Origin: Thermoplasmata archaeon
GTDB taxonomy: Archaea > Thermoplasmatota > Thermoplasmata > Thermoplasmatales > Thermoplasmataceae
Length of the DNA: 12,219 nucleotides
NCBI GenBank assembly: GCA_021797295.1
Contig: JAKAAA010000028.1
Span: 1-12,219, forward strand
Reading direction: 5' to 3'
Shown here: in pieces, positions 1 through 6,517 of the stretch
Layout of the letters: the number at the start of each line of letters is the position of its first letter
Numbering within the stretch: position 1 is the first letter of the stretch
Made by a program: the position numbers and the translations under genes
The notes under the pieces: model-generated
Seen by the model: only the letters and a program-made list of their open reading frames with translations
Databases searched by the model: none
Told to the model about the DNA's origin: nothing

Positions 1-2
1 TG

Positions 3-599
3 GTAAAGAACTGGTATATCGGGCTGTCCATGGCTTCAATATCCATATTATTCGGTGATATAGCAGCCACGGCACTGGGATTCCATTTTACAGGGACATT
101 CCTGCTTAAATTATCCGGTGTTATGGGTGGTGTTGAGTTTCTTGGCTCCGCACTTGGAGCCCTCATACTGCCATTCATCTTCGAGCGTTACCGCATGATC
201 AGGTCAGGCACGGTATTGACCGGGCTAATCTCTTTTGTATTTGCTGCTGTCCTGTTATACTCACTGGTTTATACAAGCATTGCCGGCCTGATAACAGCAT
301 CGTTCTTTATATTCGGATTCTTCGGCAACGCTTTCTGGGTACTGGCCCTGAATTCCATAATAAACTATGTTGATGACCCGGCAAGAGCAGGTTTTGCAAC
401 ATCCATGTACAGTGTTGCCACAAATGTCGGTGTGGCAATCATACCAGTGGTGCTCAGCGGTTATTTTGTCACCATAACCAGATCTATTTATGGCATAATA
501 CCAGCTATTGCTATAGTTCTCGTGGCTTTCATCCTATCACCAACAATCCTTGCAGGAAGGACAAGGAGTACAAAGGAGGCATCGGCAGAGGCTGAATAA
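3..599 (+). CDS. MFS transporter, C-terminal half (5' end outside window)
   Basis: The reading frame is open from the first bases of the window (codon at 3-5), so the gene starts upstream and only about 199 C-terminal residues are present; the ATG at 30 is internal, not a start. The protein is strongly hydrophobic, with about six predicted membrane helices separated by short polar loops. A basic loop with FERYRMIRSG follows the second helix, at the place where major facilitator superfamily proteins carry their charged loop between helices of the C-terminal bundle. The chain ends in a short polar cytoplasmic-type tail rich in R, T, E and A before TAA. I infer an inner-membrane MFS permease, probably a sugar- or metabolite-type carrier, but the substrate cannot be read from this half. 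The next gene on the same strand starts 50 bp downstream and appears to have its own promoter. Confidence 0.75.
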   Translation, partial: VKNWYIGLSMASISILFGDIAATALGFHFTGTFLLKLSGVMGGVEFLGSALGALILPFIFERYRMIRSGTVLTGLISFVFAAVLLYSLVYTSIAGLITASFFIFGFFGNAFWVLALNSIINYVDDPARAGFATSMYSVATNVGVAIIPVVLSGYFVTITRSIYGIIPAIAIVLVAFILSPTILAGRTRSTKEASAEAE

Positions 600-612
600 T
601 ATGCATAAAGAA

Positions 613-623
613 CATTAAAATAA
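613..623 (+). promoter_or_regulatory. Possible TATA box for the phosphoribosyltransferase gene
   Basis: An AT-rich element (cattaaaataa) is centred about 32 nt before the ATG at 650 in a 50-bp gap. The spacing is slightly longer than for the other promoters in this window, so a leader of a few nucleotides would be expected. The match is weak. Confidence 0.35.
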
Positions 624-649
624 CAATACCCACTTATCCATAGATAATA

Positions 650-1297
650 ATGGAATTCAAAGCTACATATGTTTCATGGAAGGACATAGAAGATTGGACG
701 AAGGGAATAATGAAAATGATAATTGCGGATGACTATAATCCAGATATTATAGTTGGAATCGCCCGTGGTGGACTGGTCCCTGCGAGGATGGTGGCCGATT
801 ACCTGTTCAAGAAGGACCTCCTTTCAATAAAGACAGAACACTGGGGAGTAACCGCAACCATGGATGGAAAAGCTGTTCTCAAGGAAAAATTGAACTATGA
901 CGTATCCGGAAAGAAAGTTTTGATAGTAGATGATATTACCGATACAGGAGAGAGCATGAGGCTTTCCTATAATTACATAAAATCCCTGAATCCAGCTGAA
1001 TTGAAAACTACTTCAATGCTTTATGTTAATGGGTCCAGTTACACTCCTGATTATTACGGCAAGGGGCTTTCCAAGGAAGAATGGGCATGGTTCGTCTTTC
1101 CATGGAACGTCTATGAGGATACATACAATCTTTCAAAGAAATTTATGGATACTCCGGTTGATGTAAACACCTTAAAGGAAAAATTGCGTGAAAATTACAA
1201 CTTGAACGTGGAGGACGTCAATATAGGGGAAGTACTGGAGGATATAACCCGTCTTAAAATGCTGAAAAAGCACGGAGAGAAATTCTCCATCGCATAG
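650..1297 (+). CDS. PRPP-dependent phosphoribosyltransferase (archaeal Hpt/xanthine-guanine PRT-like)
   Basis: This 215-residue protein is of the type I phosphoribosyltransferase fold. The 13-residue PRPP-binding signature is intact at about residues 90-102, with the paired acidic residues in VDDITDTGES. The N-terminal pyrophosphate loop IARGGLVPAR (37-46) precedes it. A tryptophan-rich stretch at about 141-151 (WAWFVFPWNVYED) matches the W/FPW segment seen in COG2236-type PRTases of archaea, which are annotated as hypoxanthine/xanthine/guanine salvage enzymes. Such enzymes transfer ribose-5-phosphate from PRPP to a purine base in the cytoplasm. The exact base cannot be assigned from the sequence. 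The C-terminal 55 residues are a charged helical extension. The ATG at 650 is the first start in frame after the upstream stop. No neighbouring gene identifies the pathway, and the next gene has its own promoter. Confidence 0.85.
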   Translation: MEFKATYVSWKDIEDWTKGIMKMIIADDYNPDIIVGIARGGLVPARMVADYLFKKDLLSIKTEHWGVTATMDGKAVLKEKLNYDVSGKKVLIVDDITDTGESMRLSYNYIKSLNPAELKTTSMLYVNGSSYTPDYYGKGLSKEEWAWFVFPWNVYEDTYNLSKKFMDTPVDVNTLKEKLRENYNLNVEDVNIGEVLEDITRLKMLKKHGEKFSIA

Positions 1298-1308
1298 GCA
1301 TGACAAAA

Positions 1309-1317
1309 TTTATTTAA
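1309..1317 (+). promoter_or_regulatory. TATA box, leaderless promoter of the duplicated Cas4-like gene
   Basis: The element tttatttaa is centred 25 nt before the ATG at 1338. With normal archaeal TATA-to-start spacing, transcription would begin at or next to the A of the ATG, so the mRNA is predicted to be leaderless. No Shine-Dalgarno sequence is seen. Confidence 0.6.
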
Positions 1318-1337
1318 GCAGGTTTCAATATATTAAC

Positions 1338-2732
1338 ATGTCATTTTTACAGGCAATAAAATCTTCCATAATAAATGAGGAAGACAATACCTATATCTCC
1401 AGAATACTGGAAGATCGCATAAAAATAAAGAGCTTCATTGTTCCAGATTATCTATATGTGACGGATCTGATAAATCCAGTGCATTCATATTTTTCAAGAA
1501 AATATCCCGATATTGCCATGCCTGAAAGCGTAAATTCAAGAATGAAGTACGGTGAGGAAGTGCATTTTCTTGCCAGGCAATGGTTTGAAAAAATACCTGG
1601 TTTTTCAGGTTCGGAGGTAATCCTCACTGCAACACACATGGGTTTGAATGTTGTTGGGCGTGCGGATTTCATGATTTATGATTCTATAGTGGAATTCAAA
1701 ACTAAAAATGTGGACAGGATAAATCTCGAAAATATATATACTGTTTACCGGTCTGATCTTGAACAGCTTTTATTTTATGCAGCCATGAACAGAAATTTTA
1801 CCCGGGATAACTTCCTTGTATTTTTTACTGAAGGCAGATTCCATGTTTACCGTGTATCAATCAAGGACCCGGCTGCAATAGAGAATGAAATGGTATTCAG
1901 GTTTTCCCTGATAAAACGCGGTATTGAAAACGGGGACATAAGTGATTTCCCCCGGTGCTCATATTTCGGATACGGGTGCCAGTTCTCAGAGGCAGGTGTG
2001 TGCATGTGCCATTCCCTGCGTCCGGGGGAATCATCATGGATGAGAAACGTTGCCAGCGTTGCTGAGGATAATGAAATGGAATCACTGCTTTCATCGATCT
2101 ATGCAGGGAACGCAACAAATTTTGACATGAGATTTTATGATCTAATATACCCGAGAAAGTATTACCACAAAATTACGGGGGATTCAAGGAATTCAGATAC
2201 GGGAGCATCCATACCATCATCATATTATGAAAAAAACAACATTAAATTTTTCGTGATAGATTCCATAAACGGTTCAGTGCTAAGTGCCAGTGGAAGTGAA
2301 ATATCGGAGATAAATAAGGTTTCCATGCTTCCGCTTTACGGGGATGACAAGTATATAATTAAAAATATTTACGATGAAAATTCCATAGTTCCATACCTGC
2401 TCAAAATCAACAATTCAATGTATCCGAACAGATTGCCGGATACGTACTATTCTGAACTGGCCATAATGTGCGCAAGAAGAAACAGAAAGGAGGGAATTTT
2501 AATAACAGTATATCCCAGGCTGGCCAACGCCGTTGTTGCCCGTGATATTTATTTTGATATAGATAAAATTATAGGCATATGCAACCACACCATTTCGGAC
2601 ATTAAGGAGGCAGTGGAAACAGAAAATCCGGATAAACTTGATCTCTGCCCGGAATTTACAATAAAATCCTGTGATTTTTCCTCATGCAGCTGTAAAAAAG
2701 AAATAATTAAAGGCCGTGAAAAGGATTATTAA
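1338..2732 (+). CDS. Cas4/RecB-like PD-(D/E)XK nuclease with a degenerate second nuclease copy
   Basis: The first half (about residues 38-226) has the ordered motifs of the Cas4/RecB-B nuclease family: GEEVH with His76, GRAD with Asp110, EFK with Glu119 and Lys121, and QLLFY (Q143-xxx-Y147). A cysteine cluster follows (C207, C214, C222, C224), which would be expected to bind a 4Fe-4S cluster. The second half (about 266-454) repeats the layout: DLIYPRKYY matches DLINPVHSY, SIVPYL matches SIVEFK, and IKEAVETENPDKLDLC aligns without gaps to IKRGIENGDISDFPRC. It ends in a second cluster (C437, C445, C450, C452). The corresponding points sit 225-233 residues apart. The second copy lacks the His, E-x-K and Q-xxx-Y residues, so it is probably structural. 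Cas4-type proteins are usually about 200 residues, half this length. Likely activity is single-strand DNA exonuclease, endonuclease or end-processing; no CRISPR locus is in view. The gene converges with fixX, only 4 bp away. Confidence 0.8.
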   Translation: MSFLQAIKSSIINEEDNTYISRILEDRIKIKSFIVPDYLYVTDLINPVHSYFSRKYPDIAMPESVNSRMKYGEEVHFLARQWFEKIPGFSGSEVILTATHMGLNVVGRADFMIYDSIVEFKTKNVDRINLENIYTVYRSDLEQLLFYAAMNRNFTRDNFLVFFTEGRFHVYRVSIKDPAAIENEMVFRFSLIKRGIENGDISDFPRCSYFGYGCQFSEAGVCMCHSLRPGESSWMRNVASVAEDNEMESLLSSIYAGNATNFDMRFYDLIYPRKYYHKITGDSRNSDTGASIPSSYYEKNNIKFFVIDSINGSVLSASGSEISEINKVSMLPLYGDDKYIIKNIYDENSIVPYLLKINNSMYPNRLPDTYYSELAIMCARRNRKEGILITVYPRLANAVVARDIYFDIDKIIGICNHTISDIKEAVETENPDKLDLCPEFTIKSCDFSSCSCKKEIIKGREKDY

Positions 2733-2736
2733 TGTT

Positions 2737-3006
2737 CTATCCGTAGATATAGCTTACACCCTTCTCAGGATACTTGAATTCCAGTGCACCGAAGGGGCAT
2801 GCGAATAGTGCCGCACCGCATTCAAGGCATCTTTCATAGTGCACCGTTATGCCATTTTCCTTATCCTCCTCATATGTGCCAGCCGGGCATACATTTATAC
2901 ATGGTTTGTCCACACAGGTTTTGCATATATCTGTATTTACACTTATATGGCTGGTATTGCCAACCTCATTCTTATTTAATCCCAGTCTTTTTATCAGTTC
3001 CATCAT
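2737..3006 (-). CDS. fixX: FixX-like ferredoxin partner of the flavoprotein:quinone oxidoreductase
   Basis: An 89-residue FixX-family ferredoxin. It has C28-x2-C31-x4-C36-x3-C40-P with the family phrase CPAGTY, then CLECG at C60/C63, then C70-P, and it ends in FKYPEKGVSYIYG, like the YP-G tail of FixX. FixX is homologous to the iron-sulfur domain of ETF:quinone oxidoreductase and passes electrons from ETF/FixC to the quinone pool. FixX proteins normally read CLECGxC; here the third position is alanine (A66), and an extra CxxCxxxxC set is present upstream. A plausible reading is one complete cluster (C28, C31, C36, C70) plus an incomplete canonical site (C40, C60, C63). The start overlaps the fixC stop by ATGA. 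A second ATG at 3003 is also possible and lies better spaced from the AGGTGA at 3013-3008. Confidence 0.85.
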   Translation of the reverse strand: MMELIKRLGLNKNEVGNTSHISVNTDICKTCVDKPCINVCPAGTYEEDKENGITVHYERCLECGAALFACPFGALEFKYPEKGVSYIYG

Positions 3007-4268
3007 ATCACCTTCAACATATCTTCTATAAGGGTATAATATCCTATTCCAGTCTTTTTGACCTCATCACGCATAACATCCTTTATGTTCTCTCTCGGGT
3101 TGTCACTAACAGAAAACATTCTTTCCATTATTCCCGCCATCATCTGTGGATATGCGTCAAATGTACGCTCATTGCCGAACAGTGTTGATATTCTAGAAGC
3201 TGCCTTCATATCTTTCAATATAAAACTGTCCTCCAGGAGCTGTTCATATGCAAATGTATCCCTGAAATCTCCAGAGTCGAATATCTTCTTTGCAGCCTCT
3301 CCCGCAAGCCTGCCAGATTCTATAGCATTGTCCATGCCACGGATGGTGAACCCATCATTAATCAAGAATCCAGCCGCGTCACCTGTAACCAGTAGATTCT
3401 CGGCATATCTCGGAGGAAGGCTGTCATATCTGTAAAAAGGTATCAGGTGTGCAGAATATTCAAGCAGCTTGCCGTCTATTCCCAGCTTTTCCCTGAAATC
3501 TTCGATGATCTCGAATGCCTTCTCCTTATGTTTTTCCAGGGAATCCAGCTTCAGTGTGAGGCCTATGGAAGTGGTCTCCCTGTTTGTATAGGAAAATCCA
3601 CCACCCTTGACACCATTTGAAAGACCCAGAATTGTCCTTGCTTCCCCATAGTCATTTTCAGTTTTATTATCTATAATCTCCTTGACACCGACCATGAACT
3701 GCCTGGGCATGAAATCCGGATTATTTTCAATTTTTGCAACGGGCTGCATTGGAAATTTCTTTTCCTTTACCAGTCCCAGGTATCTGGAGGTGAAAGCAGC
3801 TGCACCATCGCTTTCTATTACCAGTGGAGTTCTTATGTCTCCCCTGTCGCTTCTCAAAACCAGGCCACCATCCTCACGATCAATGCCGCTGACCAGTGTG
3901 GAATATGAGACAGGTATACCGAGGTTTTCAGCTTCAGATGCAAACCATGTGTCGAACTTCGATCTCAAAATTGAATAACTGTTTTCTGTATCCTTATTTT
4001 CAAATGAAAAACTTATCTTCTTCTCTCCAGTATAAATTTCAAAAGTCTCTTTTTTTATTGGAAGCTCCAGTGGGGCATCCTTGAATCTTGGTCCCAGAAG
4101 TTTCTTCAGGGAATGTATATACATTCTTCCACCGGAAACATTTTTAGATCCTGAACGCTCACCACGTTCCAGGACTATGGCAGAAAGGCCTTTATTGGCA
4201 GCTGTAATCGCAGCCGAAATTCCGGCAAGGCCACCTCCCACTATTGCAACATCCACATCGTAATCCAT
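3003..4268 (-). CDS. fixC: FixC-like FAD-dependent electron-transfer flavoprotein:quinone oxidoreductase
   Basis: This 421-residue flavoprotein has an N-terminal FAD-binding Rossmann motif (VAIVGGGLAG, residues 8-16). The acidic end of the second strand follows (IVLERG, 31-36), and then the FixC-type phrase SKNVSGGRMY (41-50). The second FAD motif, LLVTGDAAGFLINDG, lies at about 292-306, followed by the helix GMDNAIESGRLAGEAA. The family also includes geranylgeranyl reductases, but the SGGRMY segment and the overlapping fixX favour the ETF:quinone oxidoreductase branch. There the protein takes electrons from ETF (FixAB) and, with FixX, reduces membrane quinone, for example during fatty- or amino-acid oxidation. 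No fixAB is visible here. There is no N-terminal signal or transmembrane segment, so it should be a cytoplasmic-face peripheral enzyme. Its length is usual for FixC. A leaderless promoter precedes it. Confidence 0.88.
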   Translation of the reverse strand: MDYDVDVAIVGGGLAGISAAITAANKGLSAIVLERGERSGSKNVSGGRMYIHSLKKLLGPRFKDAPLELPIKKETFEIYTGEKKISFSFENKDTENSYSILRSKFDTWFASEAENLGIPVSYSTLVSGIDREDGGLVLRSDRGDIRTPLVIESDGAAAFTSRYLGLVKEKKFPMQPVAKIENNPDFMPRQFMVGVKEIIDNKTENDYGEARTILGLSNGVKGGGFSYTNRETTSIGLTLKLDSLEKHKEKAFEIIEDFREKLGIDGKLLEYSAHLIPFYRYDSLPPRYAENLLVTGDAAGFLINDGFTIRGMDNAIESGRLAGEAAKKIFDSGDFRDTFAYEQLLEDSFILKDMKAASRISTLFGNERTFDAYPQMMAGIMERMFSVSDNPRENIKDVMRDEVKKTGIGYYTLIEDMLKVI

Positions 4269-4284
4269 TATAGCGTATAATCAA

Positions 4285-4293
4285 TATATTTAA
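4285..4293 (-). promoter_or_regulatory. TATA box of the fixCX operon
   Basis: On the minus strand, ttaaatata is centred about 21 nt before the fixC ATG at 4268. This predicts a transcript starting at or very near the start codon. Confidence 0.5.
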
Positions 4294-4367
4294 TAATTTT
4301 TGGGGTGCAGAATTAACTCCTGTAACGGTTTTTATAATGTTCAAGCAATGGTTAAAGTGGAACTATA

Positions 4368-4985
4368 TTATCCGGTAATCAATGATTTCCAGACATCCCC
4401 CTCCGTCTTTTTTCTGCGTTTCAGGTATCCGGTCCAGTAATCCTTTACAAATTTAACCGGCACTGTGCCATTGTAAACCTTATACGAGCTGTCCTTGGCA
4501 TACATGTACTCTATATCGTGCAGAACTATGTCCTTGATAGTTGTTTCCTTCATTATATAATAGCTGTCATTTTCTCTGTCATTGAGTATATAGAGAAGCT
4601 TTTTTCTGTTTCTGTTGAAATCTATGTATTTCAATATTTCATTCCTTGTTTCCCGGGATAGCTGATTTCCTGCATACATGTCCCGCTGAATCATCTCATA
4701 AAGGCTGGCTTTTCCTATTTTTCTTTCCTCCAGTGGGAGTTTCATGATCTCAAACATCCCATCACTGGAGCTCAGAATTTTTATGTACCTGTAATCCTTG
4801 TTTCCCATCCTTATTTTTAAGTCTATATCACTATCCCTGTAAACCTTTATTGCCGACATCCTGTCCGGAAAAGCATCAAATAGGCTTATCACCATGGCAT
4901 ATACAGGTTTTTCATAATCGTCTATGCCATTAAAATCTTTTTTGAGTTTTTTGATATTGCCTGGCTTAAAAACTTCGGCCTTCAT
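4368..4985 (-). CDS. Hypothetical protein, 205 residues, family not recognised
   Basis: I do not recognise this family. The ATG at 4985 (MKAEVFKPGN) is preferred. A TATA element sits 24 nt before it, and that element would fall inside the coding region if the longer in-frame ATG at 5042 were used. The extra N-terminal residues would also be low-complexity, translated from AT-rich promoter DNA. The protein is soluble, rich in K, D, Y and I, and has no signal peptide, membrane helix or cysteine cluster. It opens with a basic helix (KPGNIKKLKKDF). Alternating strand-like segments follow (SAIKVYRDSDIDLKIRMG; YRYIKIL), then a helical middle with SRETRNEILKYIDFNRNRKK, and it closes with a very basic tail (GYLKRRKKTEGDVWK). 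The composition would suit a nucleic-acid-associated or regulatory protein, but no catalytic motif is evident. It lies between fixC (same strand, 99-bp gap) and the IS607 relic. Confidence 0.7.
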   Translation of the reverse strand: MKAEVFKPGNIKKLKKDFNGIDDYEKPVYAMVISLFDAFPDRMSAIKVYRDSDIDLKIRMGNKDYRYIKILSSSDGMFEIMKLPLEERKIGKASLYEMIQRDMYAGNQLSRETRNEILKYIDFNRNRKKLLYILNDRENDSYYIMKETTIKDIVLHDIEYMYAKDSSYKVYNGTVPVKFVKDYWTGYLKRRKKTEGDVWKSLITG

Positions 4986-5077
4986 CACTATTGTAATACA
5001 CTCAATATATAAATATTTGAGGTTATGATTTCTGTTAACCATGTTAAACAGCCACCTTTGGAAGTTATCATCTCATT
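4986..5077. other. Spacer between the hypothetical gene and the IS607 relic
   Basis: It contains the promoter of the 205-residue gene and probably the end of the insertion sequence. No separate gene or RNA is visible. Confidence 0.4.
5001..5018 (-). promoter_or_regulatory. TATA box, leaderless promoter of the 205-residue hypothetical gene
   Basis: The minus strand reads aaatatttatatattgag, with the tttatata core centred about 24 nt before the ATG at 4985. This element decides the start codon: a start at 5042 would put it inside the coding sequence. Confidence 0.6.
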
Positions 5078-5826
5078 GATGCTTAAACTTCCAGGATATA
5101 ACCCGATACCCTAGAGCCCGTTCACAAACGCTTCGGGGATTGCCTTTTTCATTATATTGTATGATGCATTTAAGTCTGCATGTATTTTTATGCATAACAT
5201 CCGTTCCTGAAATCTTATGCATTGCTATGCATTTCTTTCTTGCAGTCGCTGATCATTCTCAATGATTACATGATCTGTATGGTACAGGAAATCATTCTTC
5301 ATAGAATGCCAGAAGGCACTGCTACTCACGGCAAACGGGGTGCCGCACAGGTATAATACACGAACAGAGATAGATAATGATGCTAATTTATCCCTGCTGT
5401 AGATTACACCACAGTTAATACACTTGGATTCCTCCCAGCCTGGGTGCTTTAATTTACCACCTATAAGCATGAATTCCCCATTCCTGTGCTTATACTTAGG
5501 CGGTTTAGGAACTCCATTGAATAACTCCGGATTCTTCTTATACGATCTTAGAGACCCTAAGAATGAAGTCCATGACTGCTTTACCTTTTTGATAGTCCAC
5601 TGTACTGTCTTTACTGGCAATTTCTGAAAATTATTGTTTTCCTCTATATCTGATGGTTTCGCAAATTATTTTGTAAGTTCTTTATATCCTGCCATCTTTT
5701 TCTCCTGAAAAACTGGTTTCTTAGAACGTAACTGGTTTGGTTGAACAGGTTCTTCGATATATGGTACATACCGGATATTACACCATTCCCACGGATAAAG
5801 ATTTGTTCAGTCCTGATTATCTTCAT
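5078..5826 (-). pseudogene. tnpB: tnpB (RuvC-like RNA-guided nuclease of IS607), frameshifted and internally deleted
   Basis: The start at 5826 gives MKIIRTEQIFIRG and then ISKNLFNQTSYVLRNQFFR, the N-terminal wedge/REC-type region of TnpB. A frameshift at about 5695-5705 moves the reading into the frame with MAGYKELTK, a TAA stop (probably once Gln), and FAKPSD. It continues with KLPVKTVQWTIKKV and VPKPPKYKHRNGEFMLI. The next stretch, to about 5228, is poorly recognisable. It has CINCG and LSISVRVLYLCGT, which could be a decayed zinc ribbon or RuvC-I segment. After a TAG at 5227-5225 the same frame resumes with IHADLNASYNIMKKAIPEAF, the RuvC-III/C-terminal TnpB signature. A TAG at 5113-5111 then interrupts GIGLYPGS. 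About 240 codons remain of a family that is usually about 400, so most of the RuvC core is gone. No active protein can be made. Confidence 0.82.
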
Positions 5827-6403
5827 AACCCATCTCTATTGAATTATTCTTCCTCCCTGAATAGGTTTTCATGGAATAACAATGAAGCATGGATATAATA
5901 TCATCAAATATTTCCCCTGAATCCAGTTTCTGGTTTCCTATATCGGATATAACAACTATTTCAGTACCGAACTTTTCAAAGAGATTTTTAAATAAATCAA
6001 ATCCTGCCCAGCTCAACCTGTCCCTGTATGTTATTACAATCTTCTCTACCTTATAGTTTATGATTTCATCGAGCATATCAAAAAATCCTTTTCTTTTCTC
6101 AAAGGATATTCTAGATGATATATCTGAATAAATGGCATTTATTGTATAACCATTCATAAAGCACCACTGCTTTAACTGTTAGAGCTGATTATTTAAATCA
6201 TTCTTATGTTTTATTGTTGATACCCTTGCATAGACAACTGTTTTTCTTTTAATATCCCTATTCAATAATCTATAAACATCCTCATCATTGTAGTCATAAT
6301 AACCGTTTGGCATCACTGTAAATCTTATCTTCCCTGTTGAAGCATATACATGAAATGTCTTTCAGGGAATACGTAGTAGATTTAATACCTCATTTGCCTT
6401 CAA
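5807..6403 (-). pseudogene. tnpA: tnpA (IS607 serine recombinase) with two in-frame stops
   Basis: One uninterrupted frame runs from about 6403 to the TAA at 5809-5807, 199 codons, a normal IS607 TnpA length. It carries two nonsense codons: TGA at 6364-6362 and TAA at 6181-6179. The order is typical. A MerR-like helix-turn-helix at the N-terminus (LKANEVLNLLRIP, stop, KTFHVYASTGKIR, then PNGYYDYNDEDVYRLL) is followed by the catalytic serine strand TVVYARVST and then, after the second stop, NGYTINAIYSDISS. Next come YKVEKIVITYRDRLSWAGFDL (with the conserved DRL) and GTEIVVISD, ending in a helical tail. No ATG is present at the expected N-terminus (TTG at 6403), so the start may also be damaged. 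The 116-codon stretch from the ATG at 6157 is only the C-terminal part and lacks the catalytic serine. Confidence 0.85.
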
Positions 6404-6517
6404 TGTTAATAAAAGAATACATTAATTGTGGAAATAGCTATCTAAGTTATTGCCCATACATTTTCCATTCGAATAATTTTATTCCATATGCCCTGCAAAA
6501 ATCTTCATATTATATAT
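6404..6517. other. AT-rich spacer between the IS607 relic and the PAC2 gene
   Basis: No gene or RNA is recognised. It presumably holds the left end of the insertion sequence and the 3' end of the ribosomal operon transcript. The minus-strand run atatataatatgaagattttt just past the PAC2 stop is a possible T-rich archaeal termination site. Confidence 0.4.

Larger units (their letters stand above)
5078..6403 (-). mobile_element. Degenerate IS607-family insertion sequence
   Basis: This stretch holds a serine-recombinase tnpA followed on the same strand by tnpB. The tnpA stop (5807) lies 20 nt inside the tnpB start (5826), the usual IS607 order. Both genes are broken. No terminal inverted repeats were found, as expected, since IS607 elements lack them. 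The exact ends are therefore uncertain: the recognisable coding relic runs 6403 to about 5078, and the flanks 6404-6517 and 4986-5077 may contain the remaining element ends. No intact gene is present on either strand in this 1.3-kb region. The element cannot move by its own products and is a fossil insertion between the 205-residue unknown gene and the PAC2 gene. Confidence 0.82.

Noticed and set aside
3..599. Complete MFS gene starting at the ATG at 30
   Set aside because: The frame is open to the window edge upstream and the protein is only half the usual MFS size, so the ATG at 30 is internal.
1338..2732. CRISPR-Cas locus suggested by the Cas4-like protein
   Set aside because: No direct repeats with regular spacers and no cas1, cas2 or effector genes are visible anywhere in the window; the gene appears to be a stand-alone relative.
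2784..3978. Plus-strand open stretches of 98-134 codons opposite fixX and fixC
   Set aside because: They are antisense to clear fixX/fixC homologues, have no promoter or family features, and read as shadow frames.
4269..4367. Small gene or RNA between fixC and the 205-residue gene
   Set aside because: Only the fixC promoter is recognisable; no plausible start/stop pair or stable stem was seen by eye.
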